Source: Mermis nigrescens
Taxonomy: Eukaryota > Nematoda > Enoplea > Mermithida > Mermithidae
Length of the DNA: 64,000 nucleotides
Assembly (NCBI GenBank): GCA_036768485.1
Contig: JAVLUZ010000610.1
Span: forward strand, 62,001-126,000
Direction: 5' to 3'
Shown here in pieces: positions 11,330 through 23,092 of the stretch (position 1 is the first letter of the stretch; the number at the start of each line of letters is the position of its first letter). Under the pieces are notes generated by a model. The model worked only from the letters and a program-made list of their open reading frames with translations, was not told the origin of the DNA and did not search any database. The position numbers and the translations under genes were made by a program.

Positions 11330-11835
11330 AAAAAAGCGTAGAAAAAGTGTGCAGAGTTTGGAAAAAAGTGTACAGAGTTTGGAAAAAAGTGTGCAGACTT
11401 TGGTAAAAGTGTGCAGAGTTTGGAAAAAGTGTTCAGAGTTTTAAAAAACGTGTGCATGCTTTGGAACTTTTTTTGCACGTTATAACATAGGAAGTGTGCA
11501 AAGTTTGGCAAAAAGTGTGCAGAGTTTGGAAAAAGTGTGCAGGGTTTGGAAAAAAAACTGCAGAGTTTTAAAAAACGTGTGCAGAGTTTGGAACATTTTT
11601 TACACGTTATAAAATAGGAAGTGTGCAGAGTTTAGCAAAAAGGTGCAGAGTTTCGAAAAAAAGGGTACAGAGTTTAAAAAAAGTGAACAGAGTTTGGAAA
11701 AAAGCGTGCAGAGTTTGGAAAAAGTGTGCAGAGTTTGGAAAAAAGTGCAGAGTTTGGAAAAAAGTGTGCAGGGTTTGGAAAAAAGTGTGGAGAGTTTAGA
11801 AAAAAGTGTGCAGAGTTTGGGAAAAAGTGTGCTGA
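11330..11835. repeat. Minisatellite in FB1 left arm (GTGCAGAGTTTGGAAAAA)
   Basis: About 20 units of an 18-20 bp repeat, broken once by a spacer with CACGTTATAACATAGGAAGT. The mirror array lies at 16745-17155. All frames across it are repeat artefacts. Confidence 0.9.
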
Positions 11836-12419
11836 GATAGAAATAATACTTAGAATATTAAAACATATTTTGGGATTATTCAAATGTCATTATCATTCAG
11901 CAAAGTATAGTATAATAGAGACATGTAGTGTAAGTGGGTGGCCTGAGTATAGCAATTGTTCAGGGCTAAGAGAGACAGACAAGAATGATTTGGGTCAAAA
12001 ACTCCTTTTGCTTTGATATAGTCTATTAAATAAATTATACAGGTATATTATATGTAACAATTTGATGTAGACATGTTTCCAAAATAGAAACCTAAAAATA
12101 AGCATTTTGATATTATTATTAACTTGAGTATTTGGCCGTAAATATAGGGTAGCCTACTTGGGGTAGTGTAGCTGTAAAATAATTTATCAGTCAGCTAATT
12201 TTCATAGAAATAGGTATTATTTGCACACATGCTTGCTACATAACTGTCCAGGCTTCTTGTTAAGTATAACATTCATTATTGCAACCCTTCATACATGTAG
12301 GAAAATGTTGCATTTTCATGGACCAGAGACATAAAGGTTACAATACTGTTTGATAGTCTTAAACAATATACTGCATATGTACAGAGGACAAAGTCTGTAG
12401 AATTTATAAGAGTGCGTGT

Positions 12420-12610
12420 GAAGTTTCAAGCAAAGTTTGTAAAGGTTGAAACACTTTTGTAAAGTTCGGAACATTTTTTGTAAAGTTTGGAACATTTTTT
12501 GTAAAGTTCAAAACATTTTTTGTAAAGTTTGGAATATTTCTTGTAAAGTTTGGACATTTCTTGTAAAGTTTGGACCATTTTGTGTAAAGTTTGGGTCAAA
12601 GCTTGTAAAT
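12420..12610. repeat. Minisatellite in FB1 left arm (GTAAAGTTTGGAACATTTTT)
   Basis: A 20-21 bp unit repeats about eight times. The mirror array lies at 15480-15745 (CCAAACTTTACAAGAAATGT). The repeat family differs from the 11.3-kb one but has the same GTTTGGA core. Confidence 0.85.
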
Positions 12611-13424
12611 GTCAAAAGAAAGTAATATAAATGTTCATATATACAAATTCAGCCACATTTAAAGGAGTATATCTGCCCATATTGCATTCTAAAATTCTTG
12701 CCTTTATTGCCCATGTTAATACGGCAAGTTGCAGAGTAAAAAATACATATACACTGTTAGGCAGCTGTTCAGAAATTTGTATTCGTGAGGCTGCGTTATC
12801 TGCCTTATTGATTAGGTGTAAGCATGGCGAACAGCAAGTATTGCACTTTGCGCTTCAAATTTTGCATGCTAATCGATAATGAGCATGACAAAGCTAGCCA
12901 AAGCACACACAAATGTGGCAAAAATACTCATATTGTATACACAATACTATTCAAATTACAGTTTTATTAGGAAAGTGAGTGCTGCTAGAATTAGCTTCCT
13001 CATATTAAAACCTGCAACATTAATTAAGTAATTTAGCAAAATGACAAGCATCAGGCTGCATGCTTTTGTCTTTTATAATGTAAAAATATCATCTCAGTAT
13101 AGATTTAACTGCAAATCCTGATATTTGAGACCATTAATTTAGAGTTTTGGCTATACAAAATTTTATAGTGCAGAAAACTTCAATGCTTTTCATCTAGTTC
13201 TGTTTACTGTTCTTGTCATCTCTTTAAGCTTATTTCAATTTCATTCTAGGCATTTTGTAGGTAAAAACAGAAACGTACTACTTGGTGTCACTAAAATCAT
13301 CTAAGAGTGTTGGCCCCTGAGGTCGGGGGAATCCCTCACCCCTACAGAAAGATTTGCTTTTCCAGCTGCTGAGAGGCACACAAAAAGAATCTGTAGTTGC
13401 AACATGCAAGAGACAAGCAGCAAG

Positions 13425-14697
13425 TAATTCGAAGAATTTGCGCTGCATGCAATAATACTGTTAAAAATAGATAAGAACACTATCAGCATCCCCTGATAAG
13501 CATATTTATCTCATTCAGGATGAGTACTTGTATGCTACTTTCCTACTAGTTTCACAGCTTAGGCAGGTATATATCATCTGAAGCCAATGTGATTCTATTT
13601 TACGCATGTAGGGCATGTGCAAGTAAGCTGGTATGTGCATTCACTTTGTTTTTGGTGCTACATGGATTATTTTGCACTTAAAGTGCTAATATCTTAGAAA
13701 TTATACAGATTCATAACTTAACACATAGCTCATTAAAGAGAGCATCCATTCTTTAACTATTTGCTGAAAAATTTTGACTTATGGTAAAGGCTTATACATC
13801 AGGAAGCGCACTTTCAATACAGTAATTCAAATGGCGGCCATATTGAAATTTTCTCCTTCTTATCCTTAACAAATAAATCAGTAATCATTCAAAAGCCCTT
13901 CTTTAGCTTTTTCCAAAATGTCCTTAAACAATAAATAACATAGCCTAGTTACATAGATTTAGCTGACAGTAATTTTTCTAATATGGCTCCCCCATCTTAA
14001 AATTTTAAAATGCTAAGCCTGCAAGAGCAAGAAACATAGAGCAAAAGGCAAAGTAGGCGCAATTCACCTAGTTTAAAGACACAACTATTTTTACCACTTT
14101 TGAGCTTTTAATCTACAATACTAAGTGAATGACAGCATGTGCAAATTTTGGTTTCTATTTCTTCGATTTTATCAAAATCTACTTTCTGTGAATAAAATTT
14201 TTTTCCAGTGCACACCTGACAACAGTAGTAGAAATGACTTGTGTAGCCTGGTTGATTTATTAGGGAAAAATAACAAATATAATCATGTTTTTTTGCTGAA
14301 GTTGACCAGAATAATTAATGCACACTGTTCATATTAGGGTGATTTTGTCCAAAAAGATTTATGATCATTACTCCTAGCAGCTTAGGATACACAAATAGGT
14401 CAACAATACCTTTACAACTTTGATCACTGACTTTATACCCAAGCTGGAAATTTGAATTTCATCATGTTATACTTTCCTGGATATACATGCGTACAGATTT
14501 TCCATGACAGTAGCAGACAGTAACCAGGCCACAATCTCAAAGGGAAAAAATCTTTGACTTCCTATTTTACCTCAAAGAAGGCATCCAAACCCCTCTCCTG
14601 CGCTGACGTTGAGCATATGCAGTCAGTATCTGCTGACCTGGAGGGGTGACAATAGCTTTGGTAGACAATATCATAGAAGATAGTCATTTTTTTCATG
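13425..14697. other. Central spacer of FB1
   Basis: Single-copy sequence between the two arms. I see no protein-coding frame of substance, no Polinton gene and no RNA gene. The arms meet it at TGCTTGTCTCTTGCATGCTG (right side, inverted on the left). Confidence 0.6.
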
Positions 14698-15479
14698 TAT
14701 CCTGCTTGTCTCTTGCATGCTGCAACTACAGATTATTTTTGTGCGCCTCTCAGCAGCTGGAAAAGCAAATCTTCCTATAGGGGTAGGGGATTCCCCCTGT
14801 CTCAGGGGCCAACACTCGTAGATGATTTTAGCGACACCAAGTAGTAAATTTCTATTTTTACCTATAAAATGCCTAGAATGAAGTTTAAATAAGCTTAAAA
14901 AGATGACAAGAACAGTAAACAGAACTAGATGAAAAGCATTTAAGTTTTCTGTACTATAAGATTTTGTATTGCCAAAACTTAAAATTAATGGTCTCAAATA
15001 TCAGATTTGCAGTTAACAGACAAAAGCGTGCAGCCTGATGCTTGTCATTTTGCTAAATTGCTCAATTAATGTTGCAAGTTTCAATATGTGGAAGCTAACT
15101 CTGCAGCACACACTTTCCTAATAAAGTGTGGAATTTGAATAATATTGTGTATACAATATCAGTATTTCTGGCACATTTAAATGTGCTTTGGCTAGGTTTG
15201 TCATGCTCAATATCAATTAGCAAGCAAAATTTTAAGCGCACAGTGCAATACATGCTGTTCGCCATGCTTACACCCAAACAATAAGGCAGATAACGCAGCC
15301 TCACAAATACAAATTTCTGTACAGATGCCTAACAGTGTATATGTATTATTTTTCTCTCTGCAACTTGCCGTATTAACATGGGCAATAAAAGCAAGGATTT
15401 TTGAATGCAATATGGGCGGATATACACCTTTAAAATGTGGCTGAATTTGGATATCTGAACATTCATATTACTTTCTATT

Positions 15480-15745
15480 GACTTTTACAAGCTTTGTACC
15501 AAACTTTACAAGAAATGTTCCAAACTTTACAAGAAATGTCCAAACTTTACATGAAATATTCCAAACTTTACAAAAAATGTTCCAAACTTTACAAAAATAT
15601 TCCAAACTTTACGAAACATGTTCCAAACTTTACAAAAAATGTTACAAAATTTACAAAACATGTTCCAAACATTACAAAAAATGTTACAAACTTTAAAAAA
15701 AAATGTTCCAACGTTTACAAACTTTGCTTAAAACATTACACGCAC
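15480..15745. repeat. Minisatellite in FB1 right arm
   Basis: Mirror of the array at 12420-12610, with about 11 units of CCAAACTTTACAAAAAATGT. Unit number differs between arms, so the arrays changed independently after the palindrome formed. Confidence 0.85.
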
Positions 15746-15820
15746 TCTTATAAATTCTACAGACTTTGTCCACTGTGCATATGCAGTATACTGTTTAAGA
15801 CTATCAAACAGTATTGTAAC

Positions 15821-16044
15821 CATAGGTGGGCAGCACCAAAATTCTGGGGAAGGGTTGAAAAAATTTTCAAAAGGTCAAAAAATGGTCTTATGGCGAGAAA
15901 AACACCATTTTTCGACGTTTCTCACCGAGCGCTATCCAATGGCATCAAGAAATTGCTAAAAAAGCAAAAAAATTTCGAACATTGAATACTGGGGGTATTC
16001 TAACTTCTGGGGGTTGCATACCCCCTAACCCCCGCCCACGTGTG
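15821..16044. mobile_element. CAYACGTGGGC MITE, copy 1 (in FB1 right arm)
   Basis: Starts CATAGGTGGGC and ends GCCCACGTGTG. The 8-bp ATTGTAAC flanks it exactly (15813-15820 and 16045-16052). The FB1 left arm near 12340 carries the same site without the insert, so the insertion came after the palindrome. The 8-bp duplication and CA...TG ends suggest hAT. The internal core around GGATAGTGCTCGATGAGAAA, seen in most copies, is decayed here. Confidence 0.9.
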
Positions 16045-16411
16045 ATTGTAACCTTTATGTCTCTGGTCCATGAAAATGCAATATTTTCCTACATGTATGA
16101 AGGGTTGCAATAATGAATGTTATAGTTAACAAAAAGCCTGAACAGTTATGTAGCAAGCATATGTGCAAATAATACCTATTTCTATGAAAATTGGCTGACT
16201 GATAAATTATTTCAGAGCTACACTTCCCTAAGTAGGCTGCCCTATATTTACGGCCAAATACTCAAGTTCATAATAATATCGAAATGCTCATTCTTGAGTT
16301 TCTATTTTGGACACATGTCTATGTCAAATTGTTACATATAAGATACCTGTATAATTTATTCAATAGACTATGTCAAAGCAAAAAGAGTTTTTGACCCGAA
16401 TCATTCTTGTC

Positions 16412-16598
16412 CAGTGGTGGACCTAGGATTTTCCTAAGGGGGGGGTACCCATAGGGGGGCGAACCCTGACTTGGGCGGAAAAATTAGCCGTTTTAACACG
16501 AAAATCGCTACAAATCGCTCAAAAATGCTTAATTTTGCGCACTATTTTGGGCCAATGGGGATGCGGCCGCCCCCCGCTGACCCCTAAAACCGCCCCTG
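16412..16598. mobile_element. hAT-like non-autonomous element, copy 4 (187 bp, in FB1 right arm)
   Basis: Ends CAGTGGTGGACCTAGG and AAAACCGCCCCTG, flanked exactly by TTCTTGTC (16404-16411 and 16599-16606). The left arm near 11980 has the unoccupied site (GACAGACAAGAATGATTTGG in mirror). This is a deletion derivative of the larger family members at 177, 6436 and 7697. Confidence 0.9.
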
Positions 16599-16744
16599 TT
16601 CTTGTCTGTCTCTCTTAGCCCTGAATAATTGCTGTACTCAGGCCACCCACTTAAACTACATGTCTCTATTATACTATAGTCTGCTGAATGATAATGACAT
16701 TTGAATTATCTCAAAATATGTTTTAATATTTTAGGTATTTTTCG

Positions 16745-17155
16745 AACTCTGCACACTTTTTTCCTAACCCTGCACACTTTTTTTCCAAACTCTGCACACT
16801 TTTTTCAAACTCTGCACTTTTTTCCAAACTCTGCACTTTTTTTCCAAACTCTGCACACTTCCTATGTTATAACGTGTTAAACATGTTCCAAACTCTGAAC
16901 ACTTTTTTTGAAACTCTGCACACTTTTTTCCAAACTCTGCACACTTTTTTCCAAACTCTGCCCACTTTTTCCAAACTCTGCACACTTTTTCTAAACTCTG
17001 CACACTTTTTTCCAAACTCTGCACACTTTTTTCCGAACTCTGCACACTTTTTTCAAACTCTGCACACTTTTTTCCAAACTCTGCACACTTTTTCCAAACT
17101 CTGCACACTTTTTTCTAAACTCTGCATACTTTTTTCAAACTCTGCACACTCTGTC
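16745..17155. repeat. Minisatellite in FB1 right arm
   Basis: Mirror of 11330-11835, with about 20 units of CCAAACTCTGCACACTTTTT. Repeat-derived frames on both strands are not genes. Confidence 0.9.
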
Positions 17156-17689
17156 TACGCTTTTTTCTAAGTGTCTACAATCCAGAAGCCATTTTCAATG
17201 CTCACATATAATTGAATTACGTGCAAACTTTGCTTCATCTTATACAATTAAAGAAGAAGTGGTTTAAACCAACTAAAGCTGATAATACATATTGAAATAT
17301 GTTTCTGAGACATTAATTATATTGAAATGAAAGGCTTTGTTAAATTCCTCAGCAGAGAAGAATAGCCTCAGAAACCTAACTAATCATAATACCTGTGGCA
17401 TACAAGTTACATACCCAGCAAAGTCTATACTGAGCTATTTAAGCCAAAAAACAGTGTATTTTGATGTAAAAATAGTCAAAAACAGTAAAAATACTAGATT
17501 TTATCTACCATGACCTTTAATCAACAAACTTTCAGCTAAATTAATGATTCAACTTGCAGCATTTTATGTGCATCTTTTATAGCACATGCTTGATTCAATC
17601 TAAATCCAAGATTTTAGCTCAATTGGTCTATTATGTGCAATGGCATGGGGATACACACAACATGCGTAGGTGTGTTGATGTGTTGCAAG

Positions 17690-17965
17690 TGTGGACCAAG
17701 TGACAAAGGACCAGGAAGTCAAAGGACCAGGAAGTCAAAGGACCAGGAAGTCAAAGGGCCAGGAAATGATTAAGGACCAGAAAGTGACAAAGGAATAGGA
17801 AGTGACGATGGACCAGGAAGTCAAAGGACCAGGAAGTGACGAAGGGCCAGGAAGTGACGAAGGGCCAGGAAATGACAAAGGACCAGGAAGTCAAAGGACC
17901 TAGAAGTCAAAGGACCAGGAAGTGATGAAGGACCAAGAAGTCAGAGGACCAGGAAGTCAAAGTTA
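17690..17965. repeat. Minisatellite in FB1 right arm
   Basis: Mirror of 10558-10800, with units of AAAGGACCAGGAAGT and GACGAAGGGCCAGGAAGT. Unit variants and number differ from the left arm. Confidence 0.85.
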
Positions 17966-19195
17966 TATATACTCACTCCTTTTGTGCTCTAAGTTTAGTT
18001 GCATAATGTGTCTAAGCAGCGCCAGGAAGTCATACAATACTACATAAATTTCTATAAGCTTAGGCTTAGTTTACACTGACTGGTAGGGGACATGTTGGGG
18101 ACTCCCCCTCCCCGAGAAAGTTGTGGCTGGGTAGCCATATTTTACCTATGAATACAATAGTATGTACTTTACAACTATGCTCACTTTAATCTTAGTTAAC
18201 ACTTAGCTTAATTTACACTTGGTTAGGTTTAGTCTTAGTTTAACCCAAGGCTGAGCTTAGCTTGCTTAGGCTTAATTTACCCCTTACACTCCTCAACTAT
18301 GTCCTCATATGTTATATCGTTAGTCTATCCTTAACCATTGCCTATCCTTAACCATTGTCTATCTTTTGACACTGCCTATCCTTAACCATTGCTCCCTGAC
18401 CCTTATCCCAGGGAGCAAGGCTCCATCCCCTCGCCTAAGCGTAACAATTGTTTATGTTATAGCATTAGCCTATATTATAACGTTGTCTATCCTTAAGAAT
18501 TGCCTATCCTTAACCATAGCCTATCTTATAGCGTTACATCCAGGAGCCAGTATGACTACTAGGGGGTCTGGCGGCCACAGTATGCCCAAAAATTAGTCGA
18601 CCCTGTGCGAATACTCTGTGGCAAAATTTACTTGCTGCACCGCATCGTGCATTTATACTTCTTGTGGTGAGCTCGCCGCATGGACAAAAAAAACAGAAAC
18701 AATGTGGCACCTCACCGCTGCTTCGCAGCCGCTTTGGGAAATACGTTTATACTTCCTGCGAACTGCTGCAGAACCAGGATGCTGAGTTATAAATGTTGCG
18801 CAAATCGATATTCATTAAAATTCAAAATGATTCAACGTAGACATTTGGCTCAAAACCTCATTAGCCTTTGCAAGAGCAATGGGCTTTTTGACTTCTGCGG
18901 CGTGGCAAAAAAAATGGCCGAAAAAGCTAAAAATAACAATTTTGACTCCTTGCGGCGCAGCAGAAGTATAAATTGGAAAGTGGCGAAAAAATCTAGACTT
19001 TTGCGAATCAGTCCGCGGTGCGGCGGCTGCGTAAAGTATAAGTCAAATTGTGGCAGCAAATAATTCACTGGCTACCGCGCCGCAGCCCGAAGTATAAATG
19101 GGTTTGCACAAAATTTCTGCAGCGGCCATTGCAGCAATTTCTTGCCGCTTCGCTCGCCGCGTGAAGTATAAATCAGGCTTTAAATAGCTACATTA

Positions 19196-20505
19196 AGCCT
19201 GATTTATACTTCACGTGGCGAACATAGTGGTGAGAAATTGCTGCAACGGCCCACAGAAATTTCGCGCAAATCCAATTATACTTCCGGCTGCGGCGTGGCA
19301 GCCGGCGAATTAATCGCCGCCGCAATTTGAGTTATGCTTCTGATTTGCAAAAGTCTAGATTTTTTCGCCGCTTTTCAATTTATACTTCTGCCGCACCGCA
19401 AGGAGTCAACATTTTTATTTTTAACTTTTTCGGCCATTTTTTCGCGTCGCCACAAAAGTCAAAAAGCTCATTGCTCTTATGAATGCTAATGAGGTTTTGA
19501 GCCGAGTGTCGACGTCGAATCATTTTGAATTTTAATGAGGTATCGATTTGCGCAATACGAGAACATTGCCACTGATCATTCTTGCGTACTGCTAGGTACA
19601 TGTGGTGTTATGCACGTCTCGTACATTCGTATGACTTGTTCGTTTTATAAATTTGTTTCATTTTTTGTAATTATAATTGTGTATCTTTTTATCAATAATC
19701 TCTTCAAAAAGAGTCATTAGTTAAATTCTTTTATTAGTAAAACATTATTTTGAAAATAACGAACTATTTACAGAAATAATCTATTGATTATTAAGCAGAA
19801 TGAAATACTTCTAAGTGACTTTTGATGTTCAAAACTTTTTCCAGGAGGTAATTAATCACGATGGATTTCAATGTAACTTTAATCAGTGAGGTGCAAAATT
19901 ATCCGCTGATTTGGATACACGTATTATCGTGTTATATAATGTGTTGAATTTAAAATGAGCTCTCTGGAATTTTCGAACAAAAAAACATTGACAACATAAT
20001 TCAGCGTCCTGGGGTTCTGCGGCAGTTCGCAGGAAGTATAAACGCATTGCGCGAAGCGGTTGCGAAGCAGCGGTGAGGGGCCACCATACGTGGGCAGCAA
20101 GAAAATTCTGGGGGGGGTGCAAGATTTTTCAAAAATCAAAAAATGGCCTTAAAAATGGTGGCATGGCGTAAAAACACCACTTTTCGACATTTCTCATCAA
20201 GCACTATCCATTGGCATCAAAAAATTGCGAAAAAACTGAAAAAATTTTCGAAAATTGAATTCTGGGGGTAGGGTATTTTGATTTCTGGGGGGGGTGCATA
20301 CCCCCCACGCCCAGGTGTGGGTGCCAACTTGTCGCTAGTTTTTTTTGTCCACGCGGCGAGCTCGCCGCGTGAAGTATAAATGCACGACATGGTGCGGCAA
20401 GCGGATTTTGCCACAGAATATTCGCGCAGGGTCGACTAATTTTTGGGCATTCTGTGGCCGCAAAACCTCTTTGCGGCGCGGTTCGCGTGAATTATAAATC
20501 AGGCT
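19196..20505. mobile_element. Harbinger-like element B
   Basis: Starts AGCCTGATTTATACTTCACG after TTA (19193-19195) and ends with the inverse before TTA (20506-20508). Termini and subterminal sequence match element A in opposite orientation. It carries a MITE at 20085-20319. Frames across it show no transposase or Myb-like motif, so it is non-autonomous. It lies 16 bp from element A. Confidence 0.7.
20085..20319. mobile_element. CAYACGTGGGC MITE, copy 2 (in Harbinger-like B)
   Basis: Starts CATACGTGGGC and ends in a GCCCAGGTGTG form. Flanks GGGGCCAC and GGTGCCAA each differ by one base from the unoccupied site kept in element A (GTGGCACC, reverse strand, near 18702), which confirms an 8-bp duplication. 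Confidence 0.85.
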
Positions 20506-20508
20506 TTA

Positions 20509-21089
20509 GTAATACAATCATCCTGGAAGGAACTGAGAATGGTAAAATAGCTTTTTCTTAAGAAGATAAATGGTAGGATTTGAGGAAATAAAGGCAAAAA
20601 TAATGGTGTGTTTGAGAGCATATTGATGAGATATATAAGGTGACGAGTGCTAAGAAAAATAGGAGAATAATTTTGCTGCTTCAATTATAAGTAATTACTC
20701 ACACAAAAATCAGTCGTCAAGGATTTCTAAACATTCCATCCCAGCTGGACTCGCAAAAAATTTAACGCTTAAATGGATCCTGCTCACCCTGTCCCCTGGT
20801 CCCTACAGTCACCGAATGCATCGTTTAAGCAAATTAGCGCATCCACGAATGTGTACGTATGCGCTTGTTTTGTTCCAACAGCGAAGCTTGCTAAAGAATC
20901 GCGGTTTAGATTTGAACAATCTTTCCGCTTTTTTAGGCAATATTATGAGGTCTTTGGGCTGATTTCGGACTTAAAATTCTAAAACGGAAGGATTTTGTTC
21001 GAAATTTCGAGATTTTCAAAGCCGCTGACTTTTCTATCAATGAGTGTCACAGTTTTCCAACCGAATACGCACAGTGATTCACTTATCAC
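20509..21089. other. Non-coding flank of exon paralog 3
   Basis: Matches 8800-9540 in order and orientation with many substitutions. A forward frame at 20773-20982 has no support from homology or splice signals and is left uncalled. Confidence 0.5.
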
Positions 21090-21311
21090 CATGGTTTTTT
21101 CTTCATTTACGACACCTAATGATGTCTGAGCATCGTTATTCCAATCTAGTTCGTTATCTGTCTGTGTCGCTTGGTCGACGCCTTTCTTTATTGACATTTC
21201 CTCATTATCCAGCAAGTTTGAAATTGAAAAGGCGTTTGACTGAACTTTGCCACTTTGTTTGTCATTAGTCGATGCGGACGACGAAACGTGATTCAGGAGA
21301 TCCTTCAACAC
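21090..21311 (-). CDS. Exon, paralog 3 of the three-copy family, with an FSISNLL motif
   Basis: The frame opens at ATG 21311 (MLKDLLNHVSSS) and runs through AFSISNLLDNEEMSIKKG and DQATQTDNELDWNND to VNEEKTM. It closes at ATG|GTGATAAGT, the donor equivalent to that at 9542. FSISNLL resembles the eh1 (Groucho-binding) pattern F-x-I-x-x-I/L-L found near the N-terminus of many homeobox and other animal repressors. That would make this the first coding exon of a transcription factor. It is inference from seven residues. Paralog 2 does not clearly retain the motif. No DNA-binding domain is seen in this window. Confidence 0.5.
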
Positions 21312-22351
21312 ATCTCTTATTATCTAATTATCATCTTAACTCAGCACAACACGAGCAGATCTAGGAGTTTCATAAAGAGAAGCGGAATCACATGTGAGTG
21401 TTGGGGTTTCAAATCCCTGAGAACTTGGTTAACCTCACAGAATTAAATTTTAAGCTTTTTTTGGGGGATTCTTGCCATATTTGAAATATTGAGCGAGAAT
21501 CTTGCACGAAATGCTGGATAAAAAGTAAAATTTAGGCAGAAAGAGGGTTCAGTGGCTTGTACTAACGCTCAATTACCTGACTTGTGCATCTGGATCGATT
21601 TTGAAAAATAATTGCTTGGTTGTTGGTTGATTATTAATCTTAATTGGTTGATTTTTGGTCGTCCGACTGGCTTTTGGTCGGTTAAACAAAAATTGAGCTT
21701 TTTTGGGCCAAAATGTCATCAAAAACTAGTATAAGCGCTAAAATGGCATTAAAACTACGTTATTACACATTTTTGGTCAATTTAAAGCACTTTTTGAAAA
21801 ATTTTTAATTTTTACCCATTTAATTTTCGACCTTCATTTTGCCTTTATGTTCCCTAGATAATTTCCCATTTTTTTATTCTGAGGGGTCTATACCTCCCTA
21901 AGACCACCTACGTGCATGTCTTGTATTGGGCTGATCAATGGTTAATTGATTTGATTAATTCGTTAATTCGAAATAATTTTCCTATGTTTTCCTGCCTTCC
22001 TCTTCGTTTTTCTACCATTTTAATTGCCTTTTGAGCGAAACTTTCCATAGGCACCGGCTGGTTTTCCCATCTGTTAACGACCCTCATAACTCGCATTGGT
22101 GCCGGGTTGAATCAGGTTTTATCGTTTGCCCATGTGTTGTGTGTCAAATTAATGGAATTGTGGCCTCAGCAATACTTAATATTGATTTTCTGCGGTAAAC
22201 CGATCGACTAAAATTTAATTATTATTTAAGTGAAATTTGGTGAAAATTTTAAAATAAAGTGGTTGATAGAGACAATTTCTACATATTTCATGGCAAAAGC
22301 TTGTACTTCATATATAAACAGAGACATAAGCATAGCTCACCCATTCACTAC
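21312..22351. other. No gene; includes a diverged repeat at about 21655-21915
   Basis: The segment with TTTTTTGGGCCAAAATGTCA and ACTACGTTATTACACATTTT is also found at 42825-43075, 53665-54015 and, inverted, at 44425-44600. It is a separate repeat family without clear termini. The remainder is A+T-rich and unassigned. Confidence 0.5.
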
Positions 22352-22509
22352 CACACATGTGCGTGGGGGGTTTGTACCCCCTCAAAAGTTGAAATCCCCT
22401 TCCCAGATTATTGTAGACCCTCTCAGAATTCTATTTTTAGTGACAATTTTGGAAATTTTACTCATCCTGCCTGACCCCATCCTCAGAATTTTCTTGCTGC
22501 CCACGTATG
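22352..22509. mobile_element. CAYACGTGGGC MITE, copy 3 (shortened)
   Basis: Starts CACACATGTGCGTGG and ends GCCCACGTATG. Flanks TTCACTAC and TTCGTTAC match at 6 of 8. The internal core is missing, so this is a deletion derivative or an old copy. Confidence 0.65.
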
Positions 22510-22810
22510 TTCGTTACCGTTCTATCAAGTAGCAATTTATTCATTATTACAGAATAAAATAAAATAAAAATATAGACAATTTTTTGAATTACTCTTTAAG
22601 AAATAAAGATTCTAAAACAAATTTGACAGAAAAGAAAAAAGATGAGGAAAGAGGTGGTATGCGAGATTTAATCCTACAGAGAATCTGTTCGCAGAAACTT
22701 ATTTATTTCTTCAAACAAGCATTTCTTACCCCAAATTCTTCTTGTGTTGTTTTTCTCAAACTATGATTGTACTCACGCCGAATCGTATTTTCATATATAT
22801 CTGTGGTACC

Positions 22811-23084
22811 CATACGTGGGCAGCAAGAAAATTCTGGGGGGGGGGGGTGCAAGATTTTTTTGAAGGTCGAAAAATGGCCTTAAAAATGGTGGTATGGTGA
22901 TAAAAACACCATTTTTCGACGTTTCTCATCAAGCACTATCCATTGGCATCAAAAAATTGCGAAAAAAAAAACGAAAAAAATTTTCAAAAATTGAATTCTG
23001 GGGGGGTATTTTGATTTCTGGGGGGGTATTTTGGTTTCTGGGGGGTGCATACCCCCAAACCCCCCCTCCCCACGCTCAGGTGTG
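22811..23084. mobile_element. CAYACGTGGGC MITE, copy 4
   Basis: Starts CATACGTGGGCAGCAAG, ends GCTCAGGTGTG, with exact 8-bp flanks GTGGTACC (22803-22810 and 23085-23092). Contains the family core GTTTCTCATCAAGCACTATC in this orientation and G runs up to nine. Confidence 0.9.
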
Positions 23085-23092
23085 GTGGTACC

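Larger units (their letters stand above)
9920..18560. mobile_element. 8.6-kb palindromic (foldback) element FB1
   Basis: Left arm 9920-13424 and right arm 14698-18560 are inverted copies over about 3.5 kb. Termini are AGTAGT and ACTACT. Flanks AAGGGG (9914-9919) and AGGGGG (18561-18566) match at 5 of 6 positions. Element B keeps the unoccupied site as AAGAGG in the same context, which supports a 6-bp duplication. AGT...ACT ends, 6-bp duplications and long inverted repeats are traits of Polinton/Maverick elements. No Polinton gene is seen, so this would be a stripped derivative. Each arm has the same series of tandem repeats in mirror order. Confidence 0.8.
9880..19179. mobile_element. Harbinger-like element A, split by an 8.6-kb palindrome
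   Basis: Starts AGTCTGATTTATACTTCACG after TTA (9877-9879) and ends with the inverted terminus before TTA (19180-19182). A 3-bp TTA duplication with inverted ends fits the PIF/Harbinger group. Without the palindrome it is about 650 bp, built of G/C-rich GCCGC and GCGGC motifs. Its left terminus equals, in reverse, the right terminus of element B, so A and B are related elements in opposite orientation. No transposase frame is visible. Confidence 0.7.

Noticed and set aside
15494..15985. 163-codon Lys-rich forward frame
   Set aside because: It runs from a minisatellite into a MITE; both are non-coding repeats.
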